A stretch of DNA of 44,716 bases, from assembly GCA_002239025.1 (NCBI GenBank), contig MPNM01000023.1, positions 1 to 44,716 on the forward strand, given 5' to 3'. This DNA comes from Chloroflexi bacterium bin125. GTDB taxonomy: Bacteria > Chloroflexota > Dehalococcoidia > Bin125. Below the pieces are notes generated by a model. It did not search any database. It saw only the letters and a program-made list of their open reading frames with translations, and was not told where the DNA came from. This document shows, piece by piece, positions 16,126-23,587 of this stretch (position 1 is the first letter of the stretch; every line of letters starts with the position of its first letter). The position numbers were made by a program, and so were the translations under genes.

Positions 16126-17307
16126 GTGGTCAAGGAAAGCGGAGCATTCGGTCCATTCGGAGGACAGTTCGCGCCGGAGACGTTGATGCCGGCCCTGGCC
16201 GAGCTGGAAGAAGCCTGGCTGGACGCTCAGGCCGATCCAGAGTTTCAGGCCGAGCTGGGCGGCATGCTCAGGGATTACGTCGGACGTGAGACGCCGCTGA
16301 CCCATGCCGAGCGACTCTCCGAGCAGCTCGGCGGAGCGCAGATCTGGCTCAAGCGTGAAGACCTCGCACACACTGGTGCGCACAAGATCAACAATGCGCT
16401 GGGACAGGTCCTGCTGGCCAAACGTATGGGCAAGCCGCGGATCATTGCCGAGACCGGCGCCGGGCAACACGGCGTCGCCACGGCGACCGCCTGTGCTCGA
16501 TACGGCATCGAATGCATTGTCTACATGGGCGCCGAGGACGTCCGCCGTCAGGCGCTCAACGTTTTCCGCATGGGACTGCTGGGCGCCGAGGTCGTGCCCG
16601 TGGAATCCGGCGCGCAGACGCTCAAGGACGCGATCAACGAGGCAATCCGCGATTGGGTAACCAACGTGCGCACGACGCACTACCTGATCGGCAGCGCGAT
16701 CGGTCCGCATCCGTATCCGATTATCGTGCGCGAGCTGCAATCCTGCATCGGTCGTGAGGCTCGAGAGCAACTGCAGGAGAAGATTGGCAAGCTGCCCGAT
16801 GTCGCGGTGGCCTGTGTCGGCGGTGGCAGCAATGCGATCGGGTTGTTCCATCCACTGATGGACGACCCGGTGCGGTTGATTGGTGTTGAGGCCGCCGGCG
16901 AGGGATTGGATGCCCGTCATGCGGCGACGCTGACCGCCGGAGCGCCCGGCGTCTTACATGGCACTCGCAGCTATGTGCTGCAAGATGAGCATGGACAGAT
17001 CACCGAGGCGCATTCCATTTCGGCTGGTCTCGACTATCCCGGCGTCGGACCCGAGCACGCCTGGCTGATGCTGACCGAGCGCGCAGAATACGTGTCGGTG
17101 ACCGACGATGAGGCGCTCGACGGACTAAAGTTGCTGTCCGAGACCGAAGGCATCATCCCTGCGCTCGAGACCGCGCACGCAATCGCCTACGCAGCTAAGA
17201 TTGCGCCCGAAATGAGTCCCGATCAGACGCTGTTGCTCGGCTTGTCGGGTCGTGGCGACAAGGACGTGGAGATTGTGCGCGATGCGCTGGCATCGCGCGA
17301 CGACTGA
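16126..17307 (+). CDS. trpB: Tryptophan synthase beta chain
   Basis: 393 residues, joining indole and serine in a PLP-dependent reaction. From the GTG at 16126 the PLP lysine falls at K87 (HTGAHKINN) and the catalytic glutamate at E109 (AETGAGQHG), the same numbers as in the classic enterobacterial enzyme, which supports this start. A GTG at 16114 is the alternative. [18 protein letters not shown] and GLSGRGDKD complete the family pattern. It sits 4 nt after trpF. Unusually, trpA does not follow directly; two membrane genes lie between. Confidence 0.97.
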   Translation: MVKESGAFGPFGGQFAPETLMPALAELEEAWLDAQADPEFQAELGGMLRDYVGRETPLTHAERLSEQLGGAQIWLKREDLAHTGAHKINNALGQVLLAKRMGKPRIIAETGAGQHGVATATACARYGIECIVYMGAEDVRRQALNVFRMGLLGAEVVPVESGAQTLKDAINEAIRDWVTNVRTTHYLIGSAIGPHPYPIIVRELQSCIGREAREQLQEKIGKLPDVAVACVGGGSNAIGLFHPLMDDPVRLIGVEAAGEGLDARHAATLTAGAPGVLHGTRSYVLQDEHGQITEAHSISAGLDYPGVGPEHAWLMLTERAEYVSVTDDEALDGLKLLSETEGIIPALETAHAIAYAAKIAPEMSPDQTLLLGLSGRGDKDVEIVRDALASRDD

Positions 17308-18191
17308 TGCCCGAGGATGCGCTGCGGCTCATCGCGCAGCCTGTCGACCAACAGTCGACACTAACGCTGGACGCTCAGCCAGCCGGTCAATCGCAATCGG
17401 CGCCACTCTCGTACGTTCCCGACACCTGGCTCGATCTCAGGGCGCCGGTCACCGTCGAACCAGAAGCTGTCGAGCCCACGCCTCGCAGCCTGGGCCGGAT
17501 TCGCATGCCGGTGCGGGTCTTGTTTCTTGTCGTGGTTGGATCCGCAGCGTTAGCCGGCTGGTTCTACCTGCTCAGAGAGACCAATGCCTACAACGAGCTA
17601 GGTTGGCAGTGGTATCTCGTTGCCCATTTGGCCGGTACTAGCGTGCTCGCGATCCTCTGCTGGGTATTGCTACCACGTTGGATTCTCAGACGGCACGGTT
17701 TGAGCGAGCTAGTCGCCTGGCGTCGACCGACGCGACAGGACTTCAGCTGGCTGACAATAGGGCTGGCTCTTTTCGTCGGGTTCTGGTTCCTGTACTGGCA
17801 GATCATTCCCTGGAGCGGCTGGGAGTGGGCGCTCCCTGTCCGACCTCCTGATGATGCGAATGTGGTGGTCTTCGCTGCCTGGTGGCACGCCGCGATCCTT
17901 GCGATTCAGGTCGTAATCGTCGCGCCCTACGTGGAGGAGACATTCTTCCGCGGCTTCATGTTGGGCGCGTTGAATCGTGTCTGGTGGCTGGTCCCGTCGC
18001 TGGTCTTGAGCGCCGTGGTGTTCTCAGCCCTCCACTTCAACCTTCGACTGATCATTCCGTTCGCCATCGGTGGCCTGATCTTCGGCGCCATGTACCTTCG
18101 CACGAAGCACTTGACCGCCCCGGCAATGGCACACGCCGGATGGAACCTGGGAGTCACAGTCTTCCTGTTGATGGAGTACGGAGTGGGATGA
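17307..18191 (+). CDS. CPBP-family intramembrane protease-like protein
   Basis: 294 residues with a long cytoplasmic N-terminus (about 70 residues) and six or more transmembrane segments. CPBP (Abi/Rce1-like) motifs are present: VEETFFRGF (EExxxR), SALHFN and HAGWNLG, which form the putative glutamate/histidine active site of these intramembrane metal-independent or metal-dependent proteases. Its ATG shares a base with the trpB stop, and its end overlaps the next CPBP gene by ATGA, so it is embedded in the trp operon. Why a membrane protease should sit here is unclear. Substrate unknown. Confidence 0.82.
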   Translation: MPEDALRLIAQPVDQQSTLTLDAQPAGQSQSAPLSYVPDTWLDLRAPVTVEPEAVEPTPRSLGRIRMPVRVLFLVVVGSAALAGWFYLLRETNAYNELGWQWYLVAHLAGTSVLAILCWVLLPRWILRRHGLSELVAWRRPTRQDFSWLTIGLALFVGFWFLYWQIIPWSGWEWALPVRPPDDANVVVFAAWWHAAILAIQVVIVAPYVEETFFRGFMLGALNRVWWLVPSLVLSAVVFSALHFNLRLIIPFAIGGLIFGAMYLRTKHLTAPAMAHAGWNLGVTVFLLMEYGVG

Positions 18192-18940
18192 CGCAGCACC
18201 CGGAAGTCAATGATGCGCTGCATGATGAGCAGCCTGAGGATCGCGGCCTGGAGGGATTCAAGCTGGTTGGCTGGGGGCTGCTATGCACCCTGGCCTGGCT
18301 TGTGGTGCTGTTGGTGACGGGTCTGATCGTCAGGATGATCGATGACTCGGGCGAGGCGATCAGCGAGACCGGCTTGCTCGCGTTCGTGATCGGGCAAGGC
18401 ACGGCAGGCCTGATCGGCTGGCTGGTACTGCCGCGTTTGGTTTTGCGCCGCAAGCAGCGAACTGAAATCATCACATGGCGACGGCCCACGTCTACCGACG
18501 CACGCTGGGCAGTCGGCGGATTGATCGCGATCTACGCCGTCCTGTATGCCTACATCGCGATCGTCAGTGCGGCTGGCTTGGAATCACTGGAGCCGCAGTC
18601 GACGATTGATGATGACCGCCTGTTCGTCCATACCTCGGTCATGGTTGCGCTGGGCATCCTGGTGATTGTCTGCGCGCCGATCTACGAGGAAGCGTTTGCG
18701 CGAGGCTTCGTGCTTGGCGGATTGAAACCCTACTGGGGAATGATCCCGGCGTTCGTGGTCTCGGCTGCTGTGTTCTCCGCATTGCACGCCGACCTGGGCA
18801 GCCTGATTCCGTTTGCGATTGCAGGGGTGATACTGGGGATAGTGTACTTGCGCACCGAATCGCTGACTGCTGCGTCAATGGCTCACTTCGGCTTCAACGT
18901 AATCGGATTCTCGGCGACGCTGTACCAACAGCTTGGTTGA
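18188..18940 (+). CDS. Second CPBP-family intramembrane protease-like protein
   Basis: 250 residues, a paralogue of the preceding gene: it shares the WRRPTxxD block, the YEEAFARGF (EExxxR) motif, SALHADLGSLIPFAI and the HFGFN segment. The extended cytoplasmic N-terminus of the first copy is absent here (about 25 residues only). The ATG at 18188 overlaps the upstream stop (ATGA) and trpA begins 10 nt after its stop, so expression is very probably linked with trpB and trpA. The pair looks like a local duplication. Function unknown beyond family level. Confidence 0.82.
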   Translation: MTQHPEVNDALHDEQPEDRGLEGFKLVGWGLLCTLAWLVVLLVTGLIVRMIDDSGEAISETGLLAFVIGQGTAGLIGWLVLPRLVLRRKQRTEIITWRRPTSTDARWAVGGLIAIYAVLYAYIAIVSAAGLESLEPQSTIDDDRLFVHTSVMVALGILVIVCAPIYEEAFARGFVLGGLKPYWGMIPAFVVSAAVFSALHADLGSLIPFAIAGVILGIVYLRTESLTAASMAHFGFNVIGFSATLYQQLG

Positions 18941-18950
18941 AGGGTGTGGG

Positions 18951-19826
18951 ATGACTGAACTTGGGAAACGCTTTGCTAAAGCATTTGCGGCCTCTGCCGC
19001 GAGTGGCGATGGACCGCTGGTCTTCCCATTCCTGACGGCTGGATTTCCCACGCCGGAAGAAACGCCCGACCTGGTCAGGGCAGCGCTGCGTGGCGGTGCG
19101 GCTGGTTTCGAGATTGGCGTGCCGTTTTCGGATCCGATCGCGGATGGTCCAGTGCATCAAGAGGCCTACACCGTGGCGCTGGCTGCCGGAGCCACATTGG
19201 AGACGGCGCTCGAAGCGGTCCGCGTGGCGCGCGAGACTTCGCCCGATGTTCCTATCACACTGATGGGTTATCTCAATCCCTTCCTCTCGTACGGGACGGC
19301 GAGTGACAGCACGACCGACGATCCCGGCGCCGCAGTTGGACATCCAATGGAGCCACTGGCGAAACGGGCTGCCGAGGCGGGCGTTGACGGCGTAATCGTG
19401 GTCGATCTCCCCGTCGAAGAATCTGATGCGGCAAGAGAAGTGTTCGCCCGACACGGCATATCGATGGTGTACCTACTCGCGCCAACCTCGACTGCGGAAC
19501 GCATCGCGGCCGTCGCGGAGCGTGCATCCGGTTTCATCTATCTGGTTTCCTTGACGGGTGTAACTGGCGCTCGCGATCAGGTCGCTGCCGACTTCGAGGC
19601 GTTTGTCGCCCGCGTACGATCGTTGACTGACACGCCGTTGGCAGTTGGATTCGGCATCAGTCAGCGTGCGCACGTTGAGGAAGTAGGAAAACTGGTTCCG
19701 GCTGCTATCATCGGCTCAGCGCTGACCTCGACGATTGCGTCGGCGCCGGTTGACGGCCGTGCTGCGGCCGTCGAACGATATCTTGGGGTGGTCACCGGCC
19801 GCCGGAGCGAAGAGACCAGAACATGA
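18951..19826 (+). CDS. trpA: Tryptophan synthase alpha chain
   Basis: 291 residues, the aldolase-like subunit that releases indole from indole-3-glycerol phosphate. FLTAGFPTPEET, FEIGVPFSDPIADGP (catalytic E54 and the following aspartate), LMGYLNPFLSYG, GVDGVIVVDLPVEE, YLLAPTSTAERI, SLTGVTGARD and GFGISQ are seen. There is an insertion of about 16 residues (116-131, rich in D, S and T) between NPFLSYG and the MEPLAKRAAEAG helix, in a loop near the active site. The ATG at 18951 is preferred over upstream TTG because conserved sequence begins just after it. Confidence 0.96.
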   Translation: MTELGKRFAKAFAASAASGDGPLVFPFLTAGFPTPEETPDLVRAALRGGAAGFEIGVPFSDPIADGPVHQEAYTVALAAGATLETALEAVRVARETSPDVPITLMGYLNPFLSYGTASDSTTDDPGAAVGHPMEPLAKRAAEAGVDGVIVVDLPVEESDAAREVFARHGISMVYLLAPTSTAERIAAVAERASGFIYLVSLTGVTGARDQVAADFEAFVARVRSLTDTPLAVGFGISQRAHVEEVGKLVPAAIIGSALTSTIASAPVDGRAAAVERYLGVVTGRRSEETRT

Positions 19827-20005
19827 ACAGCCGCCGCCCGTCTGGAACGCCGCTATTCGCTCACTGCGTCTATATCTCCGCGGCCGGCATCTTTGAAGCC
19901 GGTCGCTAGATCGCGTGTCGACGAGAACCGTCGAAGCGCTGATCGCACCGTAGCAACAACCACCGCACCGACTCCCGCTTCCCGGGAACCACTGAGCACC
20001 TGACC

Positions 20006-20470
20006 ATGGCCCCACCTGATTCTGAGCCTGTCTGGCGTCTACGCGGCATTCGCGGCGCAACGACCGTTGAGGAAAACACGCGCGCCGGGATTATCGAGGC
20101 GACCGAAGAGTTGCTCGCCGAGATGATCGTCGCCAACGACATCGAGTCGAGCGAAGTGGCCTCAGCCTGGTTCACGACGACTCCAGATCTCAACGCAGAG
20201 TTTCCGGCGGTCGCGGCGCGGCTCACGTTCAAGTGGAGTCATGCCGCCTTGATGTGCGGGCACGAGATGCAAGTTCCGGGTTCATTGCCGTCCTGTTTGC
20301 GGATCCTGTTGCATGTCAACACTCCGCTCAGACAGAACCAGGTCCAGCACGTCTACTTGCGTGGCGCAAGGGTGTTGCGAACAGACTTAACAGTTAACAC
20401 AGAACCATCACGTTCAGTCGGGGAACTACTGAGAAGATTCAGAGGGAACCCCGATCAGAACAGCGACTGA
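20006..20470 (+). CDS. aroH: Chorismate mutase, AroH type
   Basis: 154 residues of the trimeric AroH class (Bacillus type), converting chorismate to prephenate. RLRGIRGATTVEENT at the N-terminus, ATEELLAEMIVAND, ESSEVASAWFTTTPDLNAEFPA and the HVNTPLRQNQVQHVYLRGARVLRTDL end are all diagnostic. A tail of about 20 polar residues extends beyond the usual end. It lies 179 nt after trpA and 16 nt before the DAHP synthase gene, supplying the Tyr/Phe branch. Confidence 0.95.
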   Translation: MAPPDSEPVWRLRGIRGATTVEENTRAGIIEATEELLAEMIVANDIESSEVASAWFTTTPDLNAEFPAVAARLTFKWSHAALMCGHEMQVPGSLPSCLRILLHVNTPLRQNQVQHVYLRGARVLRTDLTVNTEPSRSVGELLRRFRGNPDQNSD

Positions 20471-20486
20471 CTGAAAAGGTGACGAC

Positions 20487-21536
20487 ATGCTGATTGTCAT
20501 GAGAATGGGCGCGACCGACGAGCAGGTTCGCGGCGTGCTCGCACGGCTCAAGGAATTCGATCTCGACGGACACCTCTCCCCGGGAAAGGAACGAGTCGTG
20601 ATTGGCGCAGTGGGTGTGATCGGTGATCCCGACATCCGCCACCAGATGGGCCGGATGAGCGGCGTCGAGGAAGTCATCGCGATCTCACGTCCGTACAAGC
20701 TGACGGGCCGTGAGTTCCAAAAGGAAGAAACCATCATCGACGTCGGCGGCGTGAGGATCGGCGGCGGCACGATGGTCGTCATGGCCGGCCCGTGCTCGAT
20801 CGAGAGCGAAGAGCACATGGTCACGACCGCCAAGGCCGTGGCCGCTTCAGGTGCGCAGATTCTGCGTGGCGGTGCATTCAAGCCGCGCACCTCGCCCTAC
20901 GCCTTCCGCGGACTGGGCGAAGAAGGACTACAGCACCTGGCGACCGCTCGTGAAGAGACAGGTCTGCCGGTGATCACCGAGGTCATGGAAGCGCGCGACG
21001 TCGATCTCGTGGCCCGCTACGCCGACATCCTGCAAATCGGTACGCGCAACATGCAGAACTTCATGCTGCTCGATGAGGTCGGACTGGCACGCAAGCCGGT
21101 CATGCTCAAGCGCGGGCTCTCGGCCACGATTGACGAGTGGCTGCTCGCGGCCGAGTACATCATGGCCAAGGGCAACCGCGACGTCATCCTCTGTGAGCGC
21201 GGTATCCGTACGTTCGAGACTGCGACACGCAACACGCTCGACCTCTCCGCGATTCCCGTCGTCAAGCGACTCAGCCACCTGCCGATCGTCAGCGACCCGG
21301 CGCACGGCACCGGTCACTGGTATCTCGTCGAGCCGATGGCGCGCGCCTCGATGGCCGTGGGCGCGGACGGTCTCATGGTTGAGGTACACCCCAACCCGGA
21401 CCACGCGTTGTCGGACGGTCCGCAATCACTGACGCTCGAGAACTTCGATTCGCTGATGAAATCGCTGGAGAGAGTCGGAGAGGCGGTCGGACACCCGCTC
21501 GCAGCGCAGCCGCAGATGGCCGCCGTCGGCGACTAA
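20487..21536 (+). CDS. aroF: 3-deoxy-7-phosphoheptulonate synthase (DAHP synthase, type I-beta)
   Basis: 349 residues, joining PEP and erythrose-4-phosphate in the first step of the shikimate pathway. An N-terminal ferredoxin-like regulatory domain of about 75 residues ([14 protein letters not shown]) precedes the barrel, as in Thermotoga and other I-beta enzymes, where it mediates aromatic feedback. Barrel motifs: [72 protein letters not shown] and [11 protein letters not shown]. It ends the aromatic cluster; the symbol follows common Chloroflexota usage and could equally be given as aroG. Confidence 0.95.
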   Translation: MLIVMRMGATDEQVRGVLARLKEFDLDGHLSPGKERVVIGAVGVIGDPDIRHQMGRMSGVEEVIAISRPYKLTGREFQKEETIIDVGGVRIGGGTMVVMAGPCSIESEEHMVTTAKAVAASGAQILRGGAFKPRTSPYAFRGLGEEGLQHLATAREETGLPVITEVMEARDVDLVARYADILQIGTRNMQNFMLLDEVGLARKPVMLKRGLSATIDEWLLAAEYIMAKGNRDVILCERGIRTFETATRNTLDLSAIPVVKRLSHLPIVSDPAHGTGHWYLVEPMARASMAVGADGLMVEVHPNPDHALSDGPQSLTLENFDSLMKSLERVGEAVGHPLAAQPQMAAVGD

Positions 21537-21580
21537 CGCGGACGCTCCCGGAACAACGTCAGTCGAAGCCGTTCGTCGCG

Positions 21581-22165
21581 CTAGAACTCGGTCGAGAGTG
21601 CGCGACGAGCGGCTTCGTCACGTTCGTCGATGGCTTGCGAGTGCTCGCCCTGCTCCACCTTGAGTTCGAGCTGATCAAGCGCGCCGGAGACTGACGTCTG
21701 CATTGATCTCAACTGGTCATGCAGTCGTCGAAGCATCTCCATCGAGTAGCGGTCGGCTTCGAGTGCCTGCGAAACGGCCTCTGTCGTTGCCTGACCGCGA
21801 ACGGACGCGGCTTCTTGATTTGCGCGGGTCACGGTCTCGGTCGCGGCGTGATGCGCCTGGTCGACGATGCTCTGTGCCCGCGACTCGGCAGCCTGGACCA
21901 GTTCATGCACTGAAATCTGTTGCTCGGCATCTTGTCGGGCCTGCTGAGCCAGTACGGCGGCCTCTTCTTGCGTCTGCCTGAGTAAGCGCTCGCGCTCTTC
22001 CAGCAACCGTTGAGCCTGATCGGCCGATGCCGGCGCAGCCATGCGCAATCGGTCGATGAGGTCGAGCAACTGCTCGCGATCGACTGTCCAACCGGAGCCG
22101 AATCGGCTGCGCCGACCAGCGACAACCGCTGCTTCAATCTGATCGATTAATTCAAGGAGGTCGAT
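21581..22165 (-). CDS. DivIVA-like coiled-coil protein, apparent ATC start
   Basis: About 194 residues. It opens IDLLELIDQIEAAVVAGRR, then LLDLIDRLRMAAPA and a long coiled coil (RLLEERERLLRQTQEEAAVLAQQ) with Ala/Gln-rich heptads. Close relatives in Chloroflexota and Firmicutes begin MDxLELxDxLE, so the ATC at 22163-22165 lies exactly where their ATG sits, with GGGAG 6 nt upstream. No ATG, GTG or TTG fits that point; the nearest in-frame alternatives lie inside the neighbouring inverted-repeat element. I propose an ATC start or a recent ATG-to-ATC change. The family sits beside coaD/rsmD in related genomes; a role in cell division or the envelope is inferred only. Confidence 0.65.
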   Translation of the reverse strand: MDLLELIDQIEAAVVAGRRSRFGSGWTVDREQLLDLIDRLRMAAPASADQAQRLLEERERLLRQTQEEAAVLAQQARQDAEQQISVHELVQAAESRAQSIVDQAHHAATETVTRANQEAASVRGQATTEAVSQALEADRYSMEMLRRLHDQLRSMQTSVSGALDQLELKVEQGEHSQAIDERDEAARRALSTEF

Positions 22166-22309
22166 GGTGAACTCCCGCCTATTGCACCGCCTGTTTCGAC
22201 TGTAGCGCAGATGTTGTCGAAGCTCAGTGAACGCGCATTCCGTACCTACCGCAGCGAGATGCTGGGCAATAGGCGTCCATCCAACAACTTCCAGTCCCCG
22301 CGTAACGGA

Positions 22310-22483
22310 GACCTTTGAAGAACTCCCCTTCTCCCCCCTTGCGGGGGAGATGCCGAAGGCAGAGGGGGGTCCTCTGTTCGTGATCCCTATCCGGTCATTG
22401 TCAGCCGACCCCACCCCTCTGTCACTCCGTGACATCTCCCCCCGCAAAGGGGGGAGAGGGGATTCGGGAGTTATTCAAAGGTC
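22310..22483. mobile_element. MITE-like inverted-repeat element (copy 2)
   Basis: The 174-bp element has terminal inverted repeats GACCTTTGAA (22310-22319) and TTCAAAGGTC (22474-22483), extended by AACTCCC/GGGAGTT. Inside are two inverted arms, 22330-22369 and 22414-22457, each of the form CTCCCCC...GGGGGAGATG-hairpin-AGAGGGG. The left arm carries TGCC-GAA-GGCA and the right TGTCAC-GGA-GTGACA as inner hairpins. About 44 nt of unrelated sequence separates the arms. It codes for nothing, and has the look of a small element moved in trans. The rest of 22166-22526 holds nothing else that I can recognise. Confidence 0.7.
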
Positions 22484-22526
22484 GCCGTAAATCGTGGACG
22501 GGGCGCCATCGGGGAGTTGGGAGACC

Positions 22527-23009
22527 CTAGCGGACCGGTGGGCCATACCGCTCGACAAGCATCTTGGCGACGTTCGGAGGCACCAGATCGTCCACAGGAT
22601 GCCTCAAGGATGCGAGCTCGCGGATTCGGCTGGCCGAGATGAACAGGTGCTCGTGACCGGCCATCAGGAAGACCGACTCAATCTGTGGCGCAATCTTCTT
22701 GTTCATCAACGCCATGTCAAACTCGGCTTCAAAGCCGGTCACGGCGCGGATTCCGCGGACCAGCACGCTGGCGCCTACCTCGTCGGCGAAGTTCACGACC
22801 AGGCCGGTGAATTTGGCGGCACGTACGTTGGGACAGTGCGCCGTGGCGCCTTCGATCATGGCCAGGCGCTCATCGACGCCAAATGTCTCGCTGGAACGGG
22901 GATAAATCGCCATGACGACTTCTTCGAACATCGAAGCCGCACGCTGCACGATGTCGAGATGTCCGTTGGTGATGGGGTCAAAGCCGCCGGGGTAGAGCGC
23001 GATCGTCAT
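22527..23009 (-). CDS. coaD: Phosphopantetheine adenylyltransferase
   Basis: 160 residues, catalysing the fourth step of coenzyme A synthesis (4'-phosphopantetheine to dephospho-CoA). YPGGFDPITNGHLDIV holds the T/HxGH nucleotidyltransferase motif, LVRGIRAVTGFEAEFDMALMN the substrate-binding block and ISASRIRELASL the C-terminal ISSTxxR-like motif (ISASRIR here). The start overlaps the rsmD stop by 4 nt, the common rsmD-coaD pairing. Confidence 0.96.
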   Translation of the reverse strand: MTIALYPGGFDPITNGHLDIVQRAASMFEEVVMAIYPRSSETFGVDERLAMIEGATAHCPNVRAAKFTGLVVNFADEVGASVLVRGIRAVTGFEAEFDMALMNKKIAPQIESVFLMAGHEHLFISASRIRELASLRHPVDDLVPPNVAKMLVERYGPPVR

Positions 23010-23587
23010 GATTGTGCCTCCGCGCGATACGTGTCGATAGCGCCGTCACCATAGCGCCGTTGATCGACTCTGACTAGTGTCCCGATCCGCTCCGGTGGAG
23101 GAGAGACGCCGCCGGAAGCCCGAGTCAGGCGCCGCCAGATGGCCAGTGTGCCGGCCGCGAGGTCGGCCCGCTCTGCGAACGTCTCGATCACGGGCCGAGC
23201 GTCCACCCGATACGGAGGATCAATGAAGATCAAGTCAGGGTCCAGCGGAATCCGTGAGAAGCAACGCTCGACCGGCAGGCGATGCACACGCGCCAGGTCG
23301 GTCAGGCCGAGTTCGTCCAGGTTCCGGCGAATCACGGCGCAGGCTGGACCGTTGCGCTCGACGAAATCAACCGAGGCCGCGCCTCGGCTGAGGGCTTCGA
23401 TACCCAGGTATCCGGCTCCGGCATACAAGTCCAGGACGCGCGCGCCCTCGACGAGGTTGCCGATCTCGGGCCGATCGAAGATTGCCGACCTGATGATCGC
23501 CGTGGCCGGACGTGTGCCGTTGGCCGGAGAGCGCAGGCGTCGTCCGGCCAGCTCTCCGCCGACGACCCGGGCGTGCGACTGGGCCAT
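23006..23587 (-). CDS. rsmD: 16S rRNA (guanine966-N2)-methyltransferase
   Basis: 193 residues. VVGGELAGRRLRSPANGTRPATAIIRSAIF is the expected N-terminal region, DLYAGAGYLGIEALSRGA the SAM-binding motif, VERN the acidic ribose-binding position and IFIDPPY the catalytic (N/D)PPY motif. It methylates G966 of 16S rRNA in the small subunit. It is translationally coupled on both sides: one base is shared with the upstream stop (TAATG) and coaD starts within its end. Confidence 0.95.
   Translation of the reverse strand: MAQSHARVVGGELAGRRLRSPANGTRPATAIIRSAIFDRPEIGNLVEGARVLDLYAGAGYLGIEALSRGAASVDFVERNGPACAVIRRNLDELGLTDLARVHRLPVERCFSRIPLDPDLIFIDPPYRVDARPVIETFAERADLAAGTLAIWRRLTRASGGVSPPPERIGTLVRVDQRRYGDGAIDTYRAEAQS

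Noticed and set aside
21581-22447. A longer version of the DivIVA-like gene with about 94 extra N-terminal residues
   Set aside because: The extra part is the translation of the inverted-repeat element (for example MRGEMSRSDRG and ISPARGEK); conserved sequence begins only at the ATC.
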